From contig JAQYDI010000182.1 of the NCBI GenBank assembly GCA_028724245.1, positions 1 through 64,000 on the forward strand: 64,000 nucleotides of DNA. Reading direction: 5' to 3'. The notes under the pieces are model-generated. The model ran no database searches, was not told the DNA's origin, and saw only the letters and a list, made by a program, of their open reading frames with translations. This DNA comes from Lachnospiraceae bacterium (GTDB taxonomy: Bacteria; Bacillota; Clostridia; Lachnospirales; Lachnospiraceae). This document shows, one piece after another, positions 18,687 to 27,546 of the stretch. The stretch's first letter is position 1. Each line of letters starts with the position of its first letter. The position numbers and the translations under genes are program-made.

Positions 18687-18748
18687 CATTTACAGGAAAT
18701 ACCTGAATTTGATAGTATCCTGTATTTCTACCAACAAACCAGCCATAG

Positions 18749-19138
18749 CCTGCATCTACGTCGTCCCGCGGCCTCCATCTTCAAATGCGCTCCCCACCCA
18801 AGTACAGAGCCGACTTACATTGTGAAAAGGGAAAACCAGCCACAGCCAGCCGAAGAAGCAGACAACAAGTCCTGCAGAGGGGCATGGGGCACCCGCCGTG
18901 CCCGGCCCCCAAAAAGACTTCATTGCCTGCTTCTACATCGTCCCGCGGCCTCCACCCCCAAATGCGCCCCCCACCCAGGTACAGAGCCGACTTACATTGT
19001 GAAAAGGGAAAACCAGCCACAGCCAGCCGAAGAAGCAGGCAACAAGTCCTGCAGAGGGGCATGGGGCACCGCCGTGCCCGGCCCCCGGAAGGACTTCGCT
19101 GCCTGCTTCTTCGGCGTCCCGTGGACCACCCACCCTTT
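18749..19138. repeat. GC-rich ~177-bp tandem repeat, two full copies plus a partial third
   Basis: 'CCTGC(A/T)TCTAC(G/A)TCGTCCCGCGGCCTCCA' at 18749 and 18926, partial at 19102; 'TACAGAGCCGACTTACATTGTGAAAAGGGAAAACCAGCCACAGCCAGCCGAAGAAGCA' at 18803 and 18980. Confidence 0.9.
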
Positions 19139-19350
19139 TCACCGAAGTCGTCTCTGTAACAAATTATCCCTAAAAATACATCCATCTGCTTATTTTCTCT
19201 TGCGTATTTTACTTTTTTCCACTATAATAACAAAGAAAGCAGGGCATCTCCCTGCACCCCAGCCGTCCCCCGCCGCCCCATAAAACCGGAGGGAGACAGC
19301 ACAGCAGGTAAAACAATAGAACTAACAGAACAGGACAGGAGGAAACATAG

Positions 19351-19599
19351 ATGAGAGCATTTACAGAGCCGGAAATGAAAGTCATGGCAGTGAATATGAA
19401 GGAGAATATTGCGAGTAGTGGAACTGTAGAAGGTCATATAAAGAATAAGGACACAGCTATTATGATATCATATAGTGGGGACGAAAGTAAAATCATTGCT
19501 ACTGGTCCGGTGATAAATAGCATCCAAGTGGATCAAATAAGCAATGGTGATCTTAATAGTGGTAGGATTCCTAACTTATGTTGGCAATATAAATCATGA
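19351..19599 (+). CDS. Candidate RiPP precursor / small peptide with 'EPEMKVM..NMKENIASSG' leader
   Basis: Strong RBS (caggaggaaac); leader resembles the small 'xPEvxvixfxxxxxIxtSG' peptides seen beside PqqD/rSAM genes in Clostridia; stop overlaps the PqqD start (ATGA). Confidence 0.5.
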   Translation: MRAFTEPEMKVMAVNMKENIASSGTVEGHIKNKDTAIMISYSGDESKIIATGPVINSIQVDQISNGDLNSGRIPNLCWQYKS

Positions 19600-19863
19600 A
19601 ACTCAAACCCCAATTTCATCCTCCGAAAAGTAGCCACTTCCTGGATGGCGGTTCCCGTTGGTTCCCGTACAGCGGAGCTGAACGGTATCATCGCCCTCAA
19701 TGAGACGGCTGCTTTTCTGTGGGGATTTTTTCAGGAAGAGCATACCGAGGAGGAGGCTGTGCAGGCCCTTCTTCGAGAATTTGATGTGGATGAAGAAACA
19801 GCCGGACGGTCCGTGAAGAGACTTGTGGAGCAGATGGCTGCGGAAGGATTGCTGGAAGAATGA
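19596..19863 (+). pseudogene. PqqD-family RRE protein, apparently frameshifted at a CCCC run near its start
   Basis: From 19645: 'MAVPVGSRTAELNGIIALNETAAFLWGFF...'. Deleting one C at 19608-19611 restores 'MKLKPNFILRKVATSWMAVPVGSRT...', a canonical PqqD-like N-terminus. Confidence 0.75.
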
Positions 19864-20921
19864 TGGATTGTGATTTCGCCCATATGAGTATGGGCGATTT
19901 TATGAAGAATCTGGAGCAGGAGGCTTATGAGCAGGCGATTCCCGTGAAGGGGATTTTCGAACTGACACCCCGCTGCAATATGAACTGTCAGATGTGCTAT
20001 GTGCATCTGCAGCCGGACCAGATTCCGGCGGTGGGCCGGGAGCTGACGGCGGAGGAGTGGATTGCCATCGGCCGTGCGGCGCGGGATGCGGGCATGGTGG
20101 AACTGACGCTGACCGGGGGCGAGGCTCTTGTGCGGCCTGATTTCCGGGAAATTTATGAAGCGTTCAGCGAGATGGGTTTTCTGATCCAGCTGTATACCAA
20201 CGGATACGGCCTCAATGAGAAAATCATGGAATGGCTGAAGGAGCGTCCGCCCTACAGCATCCGTTTTACCATGTACGGTTTTTCCGATGAAACCTATGAA
20301 AAGGTCTGCGGCGTGAAGCACGGGTTTACCCGGGTGATCGAGGCCATGAATCTGGTGCGCAGATCGGGGATTCCCATGTATATGGTAGCCACCATTACGA
20401 AAGACAATGAGCAGGATTTTCCTTCCATCGAAGCCTTTGCAAAGGAAAATGGCCTTCCTTTTACCTATACGACGGCGCTGATTCCGCCGGTGCGCGGTGC
20501 CGTGGCGGATGTGGAGCGGTATCAGGTGGAGCGGAGAATGCCTCCGCCGGAGGTTCTGGAGGAGATGCGCAGGCCGGAGAACCGGAAGAAGCCTCATAAA
20601 AGGCATGAGAATCTGCTGGAGGTCTGCGGCAATTACAGGAAAGGCTTCTGGATCACATGGAATGGGAAGATGCAGCTTTGCACGTTTCTGACGGAACCGG
20701 GGGAACCGGTGCTGGAGTACGGGTTTCAGGAATCATGGAACCGTCTTCTTCAGGATGTGCAGAAGCTCCGTCAGCCGGAAAAATGCCTTGACTGCAGGTA
20801 TGAAGGGTACTGTTCCCGGTGTTACGGTGAGCTGTATGCGGCCAGCGGACGGTGTGATGCGGCGGCAGAATCCTGCTGCGAGCATGCCAGATTGATGTAT
20901 GAAATTTATGAAACAGAGTAA
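19860..20921 (+). CDS. Radical SAM/SPASM peptide maturase
   Basis: 'TPRCNMNCQMCYVH' (CxxxCxxC) and C-terminal Cys-rich SPASM 'CGNYRKG...CLDCRYEGYCSRCYG...CC'. Confidence 0.92.
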   Translation: MMDCDFAHMSMGDFMKNLEQEAYEQAIPVKGIFELTPRCNMNCQMCYVHLQPDQIPAVGRELTAEEWIAIGRAARDAGMVELTLTGGEALVRPDFREIYEAFSEMGFLIQLYTNGYGLNEKIMEWLKERPPYSIRFTMYGFSDETYEKVCGVKHGFTRVIEAMNLVRRSGIPMYMVATITKDNEQDFPSIEAFAKENGLPFTYTTALIPPVRGAVADVERYQVERRMPPPEVLEEMRRPENRKKPHKRHENLLEVCGNYRKGFWITWNGKMQLCTFLTEPGEPVLEYGFQESWNRLLQDVQKLRQPEKCLDCRYEGYCSRCYGELYAASGRCDAAAESCCEHARLMYEIYETE

Positions 20922-21023
20922 CATGTAACAGAGTAACTGACAGGGGCAGCTGTGCGGCGCGTTTTCCGGGGCAGATCCGGGAGGCGGGCTGCAGGCAGGC
21001 CCTTTTTTAAGGATAGACAGAAG

Positions 21024-21857
21024 ATGGAACGATATTACAGTATTGCAGGAACCGTGATCCGGGTGGTGAGCCGATCCGGGAATCCGGTGCGGATGTTCGA
21101 CGGGTTTGAGTGTAAGCCGGCGGAGGATGTGCTGCTGACGCTTCAGGTGGAGGAGAGCGGAGAATCTTCTCTGTGCAGCTGCTACGGCGTCAGCCATTTT
21201 GCATGTCCGCCCGGATATACCCATGTGCTTTTCGGCAGCTCCGGCAGGGGTGAAAACCGTCTGCTGGCAAATGAGGACTGGAGCCGTCTGCTGCTTGTGG
21301 GCGATCCGTCCCATGAAATGGCATGGATGGAACTGCTGGCGGCGGCGTTTTATTCCAGGCTGACGGTTGTGGGCGGTCTGCTGATGCATGCCTCGGCGGT
21401 AAAGTACGAAGGACGGGCGGTGGTATTTACGGCGGCTTCCGGTACCGGCAAGACGACGCAGGCGGAGCTGTGGAAGAAGTATCTGCAGGCGGAGATTCTC
21501 AACGGGGACAAGGTGTTTCTGCGGCCGGATGTACATACCGGCACGATCCATGCGTGGGGCTCTCCATGGTGCGGTTCTTCACCTTATGCGGTCAATGACA
21601 GCGCAGAAGCGGCAGCCATCGTGGTGCTGGCACAGGGCAGGAAAAATGAGATCCGCCGGCTGGATCCCATGGAGACGCTGGCGCTGTTTACGCCCCATGT
21701 ATTTTTCCCCAGCTGGGATCCGACCTGTCTGGAACGGATGATGGGCACACTGGATGCGGCAGCCGGACAGATTCCGGTGTATTATCTCAGCTGTCTGCCT
21801 GATGCGGAGGCCGTTCTGCTGACAAGGAACCGGATCTTCGGCAGCCGGGGAAACTGA
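21024..21857 (+). CDS. HPr kinase/phosphorylase-like (HprK-related) protein
   Basis: P-loop 'VFTAASGTGKTTQAELWKK', 'GDKVFLRPD', 'GSPWCGSSPYAVND'. ORF track starts at 20952 (GTG); ATG 21024 more likely. Confidence 0.8.
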   Translation: MERYYSIAGTVIRVVSRSGNPVRMFDGFECKPAEDVLLTLQVEESGESSLCSCYGVSHFACPPGYTHVLFGSSGRGENRLLANEDWSRLLLVGDPSHEMAWMELLAAAFYSRLTVVGGLLMHASAVKYEGRAVVFTAASGTGKTTQAELWKKYLQAEILNGDKVFLRPDVHTGTIHAWGSPWCGSSPYAVNDSAEAAAIVVLAQGRKNEIRRLDPMETLALFTPHVFFPSWDPTCLERMMGTLDAAAGQIPVYYLSCLPDAEAVLLTRNRIFGSRGN

Positions 21858-21928
21858 TGAGAAAACCAATGGGAAGACTGATGAGAAAACCGATGGGAAG
21901 ATTGATGAAGAAACTGGCGGGAAGGCCG
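21857..21928 (+). repeat. 24-bp in-frame tandem repeat (MRKPMGRL MRKPMGRL MKKLAGRP)
   Basis: ATGAGAAAACCAATGGGAAGACTG / ATGAGAAAACCGATGGGAAGATTG / ATGAAGAAACTGGCGGGAAGGCCG. Confidence 0.85.
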
Positions 21929-22399
21929 ACGGAGAGTTTGGGAGAAGGGCTGACAGTGTGTACCGGGGAATTTTCTGCGGAAGAACTGGTGCCTGTTATC
22001 AGGGAGGTGCTGGAGGCGGGCGGTGCATTTACGCTGAAGGTGACCGGGTACAGCATGACGCCTACGCTGAAGCATCTGCGGGATCAGGTGCAGCTGGTTT
22101 CTCCGGCTGTCCGTCCGGCGCGGACAGGTGAAATCGTGTTTTTTGAGAGGGAGGGCGGTGTTTTTGTGCTTCACCGGATCATCGGTGTGCTTCCGGAGGG
22201 GAGACTGCTGATCAACGGGGATGCACAGAACTGGACCGAGTCCATCCTGCCGGAGCAGATCATCGGCGTGGTAAACCGGATGGAGCGCCGGGGCAGATGG
22301 ATTTCCTGTGACCGGCCCTTCTACCGGATGTGGGTGAAGGTCTGGGGAACACTGCGTCCCCTGCGCCCTTTCCTGCTTCGGAAAAGGAGAAATAGATGA
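21857..22399 (+). CDS. S24/S26 (signal peptidase-like) protein
   Basis: 'VTGYSMTPTL', 'GEIVFFEREGGVFVLHRIIGV', 'LLINGDAQ'. Confidence 0.82.
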   Translation: MRKPMGRLMRKPMGRLMKKLAGRPTESLGEGLTVCTGEFSAEELVPVIREVLEAGGAFTLKVTGYSMTPTLKHLRDQVQLVSPAVRPARTGEIVFFEREGGVFVLHRIIGVLPEGRLLINGDAQNWTESILPEQIIGVVNRMERRGRWISCDRPFYRMWVKVWGTLRPLRPFLLRKRRNR

Positions 22400-24159
22400 A
22401 TTTATTGAAAAAGATCATTCGAAAGATCAAGGAGGGAATGCTGCAGGAAATCTTTCAGGAACTGCTGTGGATCTATCATTATGGTCTGCGGTATAAGATG
22501 GAGATCCTGTGGTATATTTTTCTGGGAATTTTCAGCACGGGCATGAGTCTGGGCGGAAGCGTGATCAGCAAATATATTATTGATGCGGTGACCGGATTTG
22601 ATTCGAAGGGGCTGGCTCCGGCGGCCGTTTTTTATATTCTGATGCAGCTGATGCGCATCGGCAGCAATGCGTGGACAAGACGGATATCCACCCGAATTGA
22701 GATCAAAGTGGATCAGGAGATACGGGCGGATGTGTATGACAAGATCATGGAGGCTGACTGGGAGGCCATGTCGGAATATCATTCCGGCGATCTGCTGAAC
22801 CGGGTGGACAATGATGTGAGCAGCATTTCCAGCAGCGTACTGGGCTGGGTGCCGGATTTTGTGACGCAGCTGGTGCAGTTTCTGGGTACGCTGGGGATTA
22901 TTATTTACTATGATCCGACACTGGCCGGTCTGGCGCTTTTAAGCGCGCCGGTGACACTGGTGGTTTCCCGGGTGCTGATGAAGAAAATGCGGGATTACAA
23001 TAAAAAGATGCGGGAAGCCAGCTCGGAAGTGATGATGTTCAACGAGGAATCCTTTCAGAATGTGCAGGTGATCAAGTCTTTCGGGCTGACCGGACTGTAC
23101 GGGCGCAAACTGAGGCAGGTGCAGGCCCGTTACCGGGAAATCAGGCTGGATTACAATAAATTTTCCATTCTGACCTCTTCCTTTATGTCGCTGGTGGGTA
23201 CGGTGGTGACGGTGGTCTGCTTTGGATGGGGCGTGTACCGTCTGTGGACCGGCCATATTACGTACGGTACCATGACGTTGTTTCTGGAGATGTCCGATTC
23301 CCTTTCCGCGTCATTTTCTTCTCTGGTCTATATGGTGCCCAGCGCCATATCCGCCGCCACGGCAGCAGGCCGGATCATGGCGGTGGCGGAGCTTCCCAAA
23401 GAGAACCGGGAAGGGGAGGAACAGGTGGAGCAGCTGCTTGAGGAGAACCGGAAGGGCGGCGTCAGCGTGGAGACGGAGCAGATGGCCTTCGGCTACGCAG
23501 GCGGGAAAATGGTTTTCGAGCATGTGGATTTTCTGGCGGCGCCCGGTGAGATCGTGGCGCTGGTGGGCCCCTCCGGGGAGGGCAAGACCACCATGCTCCG
23601 TGTGATCCTGGGTATTGTAAATGTGAAGGCGGGAAGTGCCCGGGTATTCGGGCGGGATACGCAGCAGAAGATTCCCATATCCGCTGCCACGCGGCGGCTT
23701 TTCGCCTATGTGCCCCAGGGCAATACCATGTTTGCCGGTACGGTGGCGGAAAATCTGCGCATGATGAAGCAGGATGCTTCCGATGAGGAACTGTATGAGG
23801 TACTGAAACTGGCCTGCGCCTATGATTTCATTGTCCGTCTGCCTGACGGGCTGAACAGCCGTATCAGGGAACGGGGCGGCGGATTTTCCGAGGGGCAGAT
23901 CCAGAGGCTTTCCATTGCCCGGGCCCTGCTTGCCGATGTCCCCGTCCTTCTGCTGGATGAAGCTACCAGTGCGCTGGACGTGGCCACCGAGCGGAAGGTG
24001 CTGCGCAATATCATGCAGTCGGAGAAAAACAGGACCTGTATCGTGACCACCCACCGGCCCAGCGTACTGGGAATCTGCAGCCGGGTGTACCGCATCGAGG
24101 GCGGCAGCATGACCTGTGTGGGAGAAGAGGAAGTACAGAAAATGATGATGGATTTCTGA
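22396..24159 (+). CDS. ABC transporter ATP-binding/permease protein
   Basis: N-terminal TM domain, Walker A 'VGPSGEGKTTM', 'FSEGQIQRLSIARALL', 'VLLLDEATSALD'. Confidence 0.93.
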   Translation: MNLLKKIIRKIKEGMLQEIFQELLWIYHYGLRYKMEILWYIFLGIFSTGMSLGGSVISKYIIDAVTGFDSKGLAPAAVFYILMQLMRIGSNAWTRRISTRIEIKVDQEIRADVYDKIMEADWEAMSEYHSGDLLNRVDNDVSSISSSVLGWVPDFVTQLVQFLGTLGIIIYYDPTLAGLALLSAPVTLVVSRVLMKKMRDYNKKMREASSEVMMFNEESFQNVQVIKSFGLTGLYGRKLRQVQARYREIRLDYNKFSILTSSFMSLVGTVVTVVCFGWGVYRLWTGHITYGTMTLFLEMSDSLSASFSSLVYMVPSAISAATAAGRIMAVAELPKENREGEEQVEQLLEENRKGGVSVETEQMAFGYAGGKMVFEHVDFLAAPGEIVALVGPSGEGKTTMLRVILGIVNVKAGSARVFGRDTQQKIPISAATRRLFAYVPQGNTMFAGTVAENLRMMKQDASDEELYEVLKLACAYDFIVRLPDGLNSRIRERGGGFSEGQIQRLSIARALLADVPVLLLDEATSALDVATERKVLRNIMQSEKNRTCIVTTHRPSVLGICSRVYRIEGGSMTCVGEEEVQKMMMDF

Positions 24160-24346
24160 TGCGCTGTAACATTTTCAGGCCGAAGCCTGAACAGCAGCCA
24201 TTTTTCAGTAATTTGTGTGGAATTTTGTGTACCATTGTTGACTTTTATTCGGTGAAAGTTTATAATCAATGTATATGTTTTGGGTACAGTATAGCCGCCT
24301 GTTTTTGGACAAATGAACAATACTGTATTATCTGGAAGGGGGATTT

Positions 24347-25216
24347 ATGGTGGATTATAGTGCAATGATTGAAAACAGAAAGTCAGTGAGGGCTTTCAAG
24401 GAGAAGAGCGTACCGAATTCAGCACTGGTGGAGATCGGCGCTTTTTATCGCAATGAATGCCGTCGTCTGGTTCCTGAAATCAGAACACAGATGCAGATCT
24501 TCGGAGTTGAGGTGAGAGAGTCTCTGGAAGGCGCTGCAGGCTACAATGATTTTCTGATCGGTGCACCGCAGTATCTTGTACTGTTCTCCGAGAAGGCTGA
24601 TCATGCCGGAGAGAACGCAGGTTACATTATGGAGGACGTTGTCCTGAAGTTGACAGAGATGGGTCTTGACAGCTGCTGGATCACATTTGCAGATCCTGCG
24701 AAAGTGAAAGAAGCGTTGAAGTTTGATACGGATCTGGAAGTTGCTGCTGTTATTGCTTTCGGTTATGGAGAGAAGAAGAGCAAAAAGATGCGTTTCAACA
24801 TTTTAAGCATGTCCAACGTTTCTGTGGAAGCAAAGAGACATTATTATGATCCCAAGGTAAGCATTCATGATATCGTTTTCATGGATAAGTGGGGATGCCG
24901 TGATGGCGTGGATGAGCATATTGGTTTCTATGAGGATATTCTCTGGAATGCGTTCCGCGCAGCGACACTTTCACCCAGCTACATGAACAGACAGCCTTAT
25001 GGTTTTGTGATTCAGGGTCACCATATCGTTCTTGTAAGCACACCTGATGAGTTTACCGATAAGATCAACGGCGATCTGAACCTGGGTATTGTGATGCTTC
25101 ATTTTGCAGGCGCTGCTTCTCAGCTTGCAGGTGAGATCAGCTGGACACTGGGTGCCGCTGAAGACAACGCAGGTCTGCCGGAAGGCTATACTGCAGTTGC
25201 AAGCTGCAATTTCTAA
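24347..25216 (+). CDS. Nitroreductase-family protein
   Basis: 'MVDYSAMIENRKSVRAFKEKSVP', 'MEDVVLKLTEMGLDSCWI', 'FRAATLSPSYMNRQPY'. Confidence 0.88.
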   Translation: MVDYSAMIENRKSVRAFKEKSVPNSALVEIGAFYRNECRRLVPEIRTQMQIFGVEVRESLEGAAGYNDFLIGAPQYLVLFSEKADHAGENAGYIMEDVVLKLTEMGLDSCWITFADPAKVKEALKFDTDLEVAAVIAFGYGEKKSKKMRFNILSMSNVSVEAKRHYYDPKVSIHDIVFMDKWGCRDGVDEHIGFYEDILWNAFRAATLSPSYMNRQPYGFVIQGHHIVLVSTPDEFTDKINGDLNLGIVMLHFAGAASQLAGEISWTLGAAEDNAGLPEGYTAVASCNF

Positions 25217-25254
25217 TGATAACACAGGATTGAACTACATAAGGTATATATAAC

Positions 25255-25285
25255 AGAAGGCAGGATATTTATCCTGCCTTCTGCT
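25255..25285 (+). terminator. Hairpin terminator AGAAGGCAGGAT-ATTT-ATCCTGCCTTCT
   Basis: Perfect 12-bp stem after the nitroreductase gene; may be bidirectional. Confidence 0.6.
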
Positions 25286-25389
25286 GCTGTGGTGAACCCG
25301 GGCGGGAAATCCGGATATCCGCTTTACAGGCCGGAACCGGTGCCGGGATTCACATATATTTGACATGTGTTGGAATTGAAGTTCAGATA

Positions 25390-26772
25390 TTATTTCATGT
25401 CCTTCAGGAATGCGCGGTATCCGCGTACGGCGTCATAAATGTCGGCCTTGCTGGAAACTTCCATGGGTGCATGCATGCAGAGCAGTGCAATGCCGCAGTC
25501 GATGACTTCCATGCCGAATTTTGCCATGATCCATGCGATGGTTCCGCCGCCGCCGAAATCAACCTTGCCGAGTTCTGCTGTCTGGAATGCGATGCCGTTG
25601 TCATCCATGACTCTGCGGATGGCAGCCATAAATTCAGGATTGGCGTCGCTGGAGCCGGATTTGCCGCGGGAACCGGTATATTTATTGAATACAAGGCCTT
25701 TGCCCAGATAAGCGGAGTTTTTCTTTTCAAATGCTTCTGCGTACAGCGGGTCGTAGCCGGCGCTTACATCGGAGGAGAGCATTTTGCTGTTCTGAAGGGT
25801 GCGGCGTACGGAAAGAGCGGAAGGATATCCGCAGAGGGCCAGAAGTTCTGCGGTCATGTTCTCGAAGAAACGGGACTGCATGCCGCTGGCACCGTAGCTG
25901 CCGATTTCTTCTTTATCCACCAGCAGGCAGCAGGCGGTTCTGTCGGGCGTATCCATGTCCAGCATGGCCATCAGGGAAGTGAAGGCACAGATGCGGTCAT
26001 CCTGTCCATAGGCAAGAAGCATGCTGCGGTCAAGGCCCAGATCTCTTGCCTTGCCGGCAGGAACGATTTCCAGTTCTGCAGAAAGGAAATCCTCCTCCTC
26101 CACCTGATAGGTATCCAGCAGAAGCTTGAGAATGTTGGCTTTAACAGCTTCTTTTTCTTCGCCTTCCAGAGGGATGCTGCCAATGAGCAGATCAAGATTT
26201 TCACCTTCGATTACTTTTCCGGCATTTTTTTCCATCTGGCTTCCGGAAAGATGAACCAGCAGATCGGTGATGGTGAATACGGGATCGGAATCCTTTTCAC
26301 CGATGGTTACGTTTACAGAGGTTCCGTCCTTACGGATAATAACGCCGTGGAGCGCCAGAGGGATCGTTACCCACTGGTATTTTTTGATTCCGCCGTAGTA
26401 GTGGGTATCAAGATAGGCGAATCCGTTGTCTTCGTAGAGAGGATTCTGCTTGACATCGATACGGGGTGAGTCGATATGAGCGCCCAGAATGTTCATGCCG
26501 TTCTCCAGAGGTTCCTTACCGATGTGATACAGAACCAGAGTTTTTTCATTATATGCGGCATAAACCTTATCACCGGCTTTCAGTGTTCTGTTCTCACGGA
26601 TGCAGTCCGCAAGCGGCACATATCCGGCTTTTTCAGCCATTTCCACCGAAACACGTACACATTCACGTTCCGTCTTGCCGGCGTCAATACAGTTTTTATA
26701 CAGGCTGCTGACCTGTTCCATTTCATCAAGCTGTTCAGGAGCATAGCTTTCCCATAATGTTTTTTTCTCCAT
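25390..26772 (-). CDS. M18 family aminopeptidase
   Basis: 'GAHIDSPRIDVKQNPLYED', 'LLVDKEEIGSYGASG', 'MHAPMEVSSKAD'; ORF track extends to 26904, ATG at 26772 more likely. Confidence 0.92.
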   Translation of the reverse strand: MEKKTLWESYAPEQLDEMEQVSSLYKNCIDAGKTERECVRVSVEMAEKAGYVPLADCIRENRTLKAGDKVYAAYNEKTLVLYHIGKEPLENGMNILGAHIDSPRIDVKQNPLYEDNGFAYLDTHYYGGIKKYQWVTIPLALHGVIIRKDGTSVNVTIGEKDSDPVFTITDLLVHLSGSQMEKNAGKVIEGENLDLLIGSIPLEGEEKEAVKANILKLLLDTYQVEEEDFLSAELEIVPAGKARDLGLDRSMLLAYGQDDRICAFTSLMAMLDMDTPDRTACCLLVDKEEIGSYGASGMQSRFFENMTAELLALCGYPSALSVRRTLQNSKMLSSDVSAGYDPLYAEAFEKKNSAYLGKGLVFNKYTGSRGKSGSSDANPEFMAAIRRVMDDNGIAFQTAELGKVDFGGGGTIAWIMAKFGMEVIDCGIALLCMHAPMEVSSKADIYDAVRGYRAFLKDMK

Positions 26773-26905
26773 GGTATATGTATTCCTTTCTGCCATAAGC
26801 TGTAACTGTTCAGACCCTGTTATATTTTGAAGAGAAATCTGAACAGTCTGAATATTATACCATAAAAGAAGCAGGGATGTCCACGGCTCAAAACGGAACA
26901 GCAAC

Positions 26906-27400
26906 TCATGTGAAATATTCGCGGAGGCTTTTCTGAAGCTGCCTCCGGATCCGGTGCATCTTCATCTTGATGGCGCTGCTGCTGGTGTGGTATTCTTCGG
27001 CAAGTTCATTGTAGTTGTAGCCTTCCTCATAGTGCCGGATGATCAGCCGGAGATCCTGAGGATTGAGCTGTTTTGCGATCTCGGGATACAGGTCAAGGAT
27101 GGTGATGCAGTCGTCTTCAAAACCTGCGCTGCCGTGAATATACTCCGGCATGGCATTGAGATCTTCGTAATAAAGATTCTCCTCCAGAGTGTGGAGCATG
27201 CGGTAACGCGCAGTCTGGTACAGCCAGCCGGCAATATTCTCATGTTTTTGAAGTTCATCGGCTTTCTGATAGGCGATCATCAGCGTGTCCTGAACCACAT
27301 CCGCTGCGAAATGTTTATTATTGCAGATTTTTTTGGCGTACTGATACAGAGGTTTGTAATATTGGTGTGAAAGCATCAGGATAAAATCTTCATTGGTCAT
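26906..27400 (-). CDS. Sigma-70 family (ECF-like) RNA polymerase sigma factor
   Basis: 'FILMLSHQYYKPLYQYAKKICNNKHFAADVVQDTLMIAYQ', 'EEGYNYNELAEEYHTSSSAIKMKMHRIRRQL'. Confidence 0.88.
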   Translation of the reverse strand: MTNEDFILMLSHQYYKPLYQYAKKICNNKHFAADVVQDTLMIAYQKADELQKHENIAGWLYQTARYRMLHTLEENLYYEDLNAMPEYIHGSAGFEDDCITILDLYPEIAKQLNPQDLRLIIRHYEEGYNYNELAEEYHTSSSAIKMKMHRIRRQLQKSLREYFT

Positions 27401-27499
27401 ATGGAACCTCCGTGACGGCAGATGTAAAATTGCAATCAATTGGTTACGTACAAAGTATATTATCTTTAAATATACTTAGCAATTAGTCCGGTTTTAATT

Positions 27500-27530
27500 A
27501 TTTTCAACGTTAATATATAACGTTGAAAAT
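27500..27530. repeat. 13-bp perfect inverted repeat ATTTTCAACGTTA-ATATA-TAACGTTGAAAAT
   Basis: Between the TetR gene end and the sigma factor start, both on minus strand; no T-run after it on the minus strand. Confidence 0.8.
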
Positions 27531-27546
27531 CTGACAGAGGGGACTT

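Noticed and set aside
18749-19138. Repeat region considered as CRISPR array or coding repeat protein
   Set aside because: Only about two long (~177 bp) units with no repeat/spacer alternation and no cas genes; ORFs on both strands reflect absence of stops in GC-rich DNA.
25360-26469. 369-aa plus-strand ORF opposite the M18 aminopeptidase
   Set aside because: Shadow ORF; the minus-strand peptidase has full family motifs.
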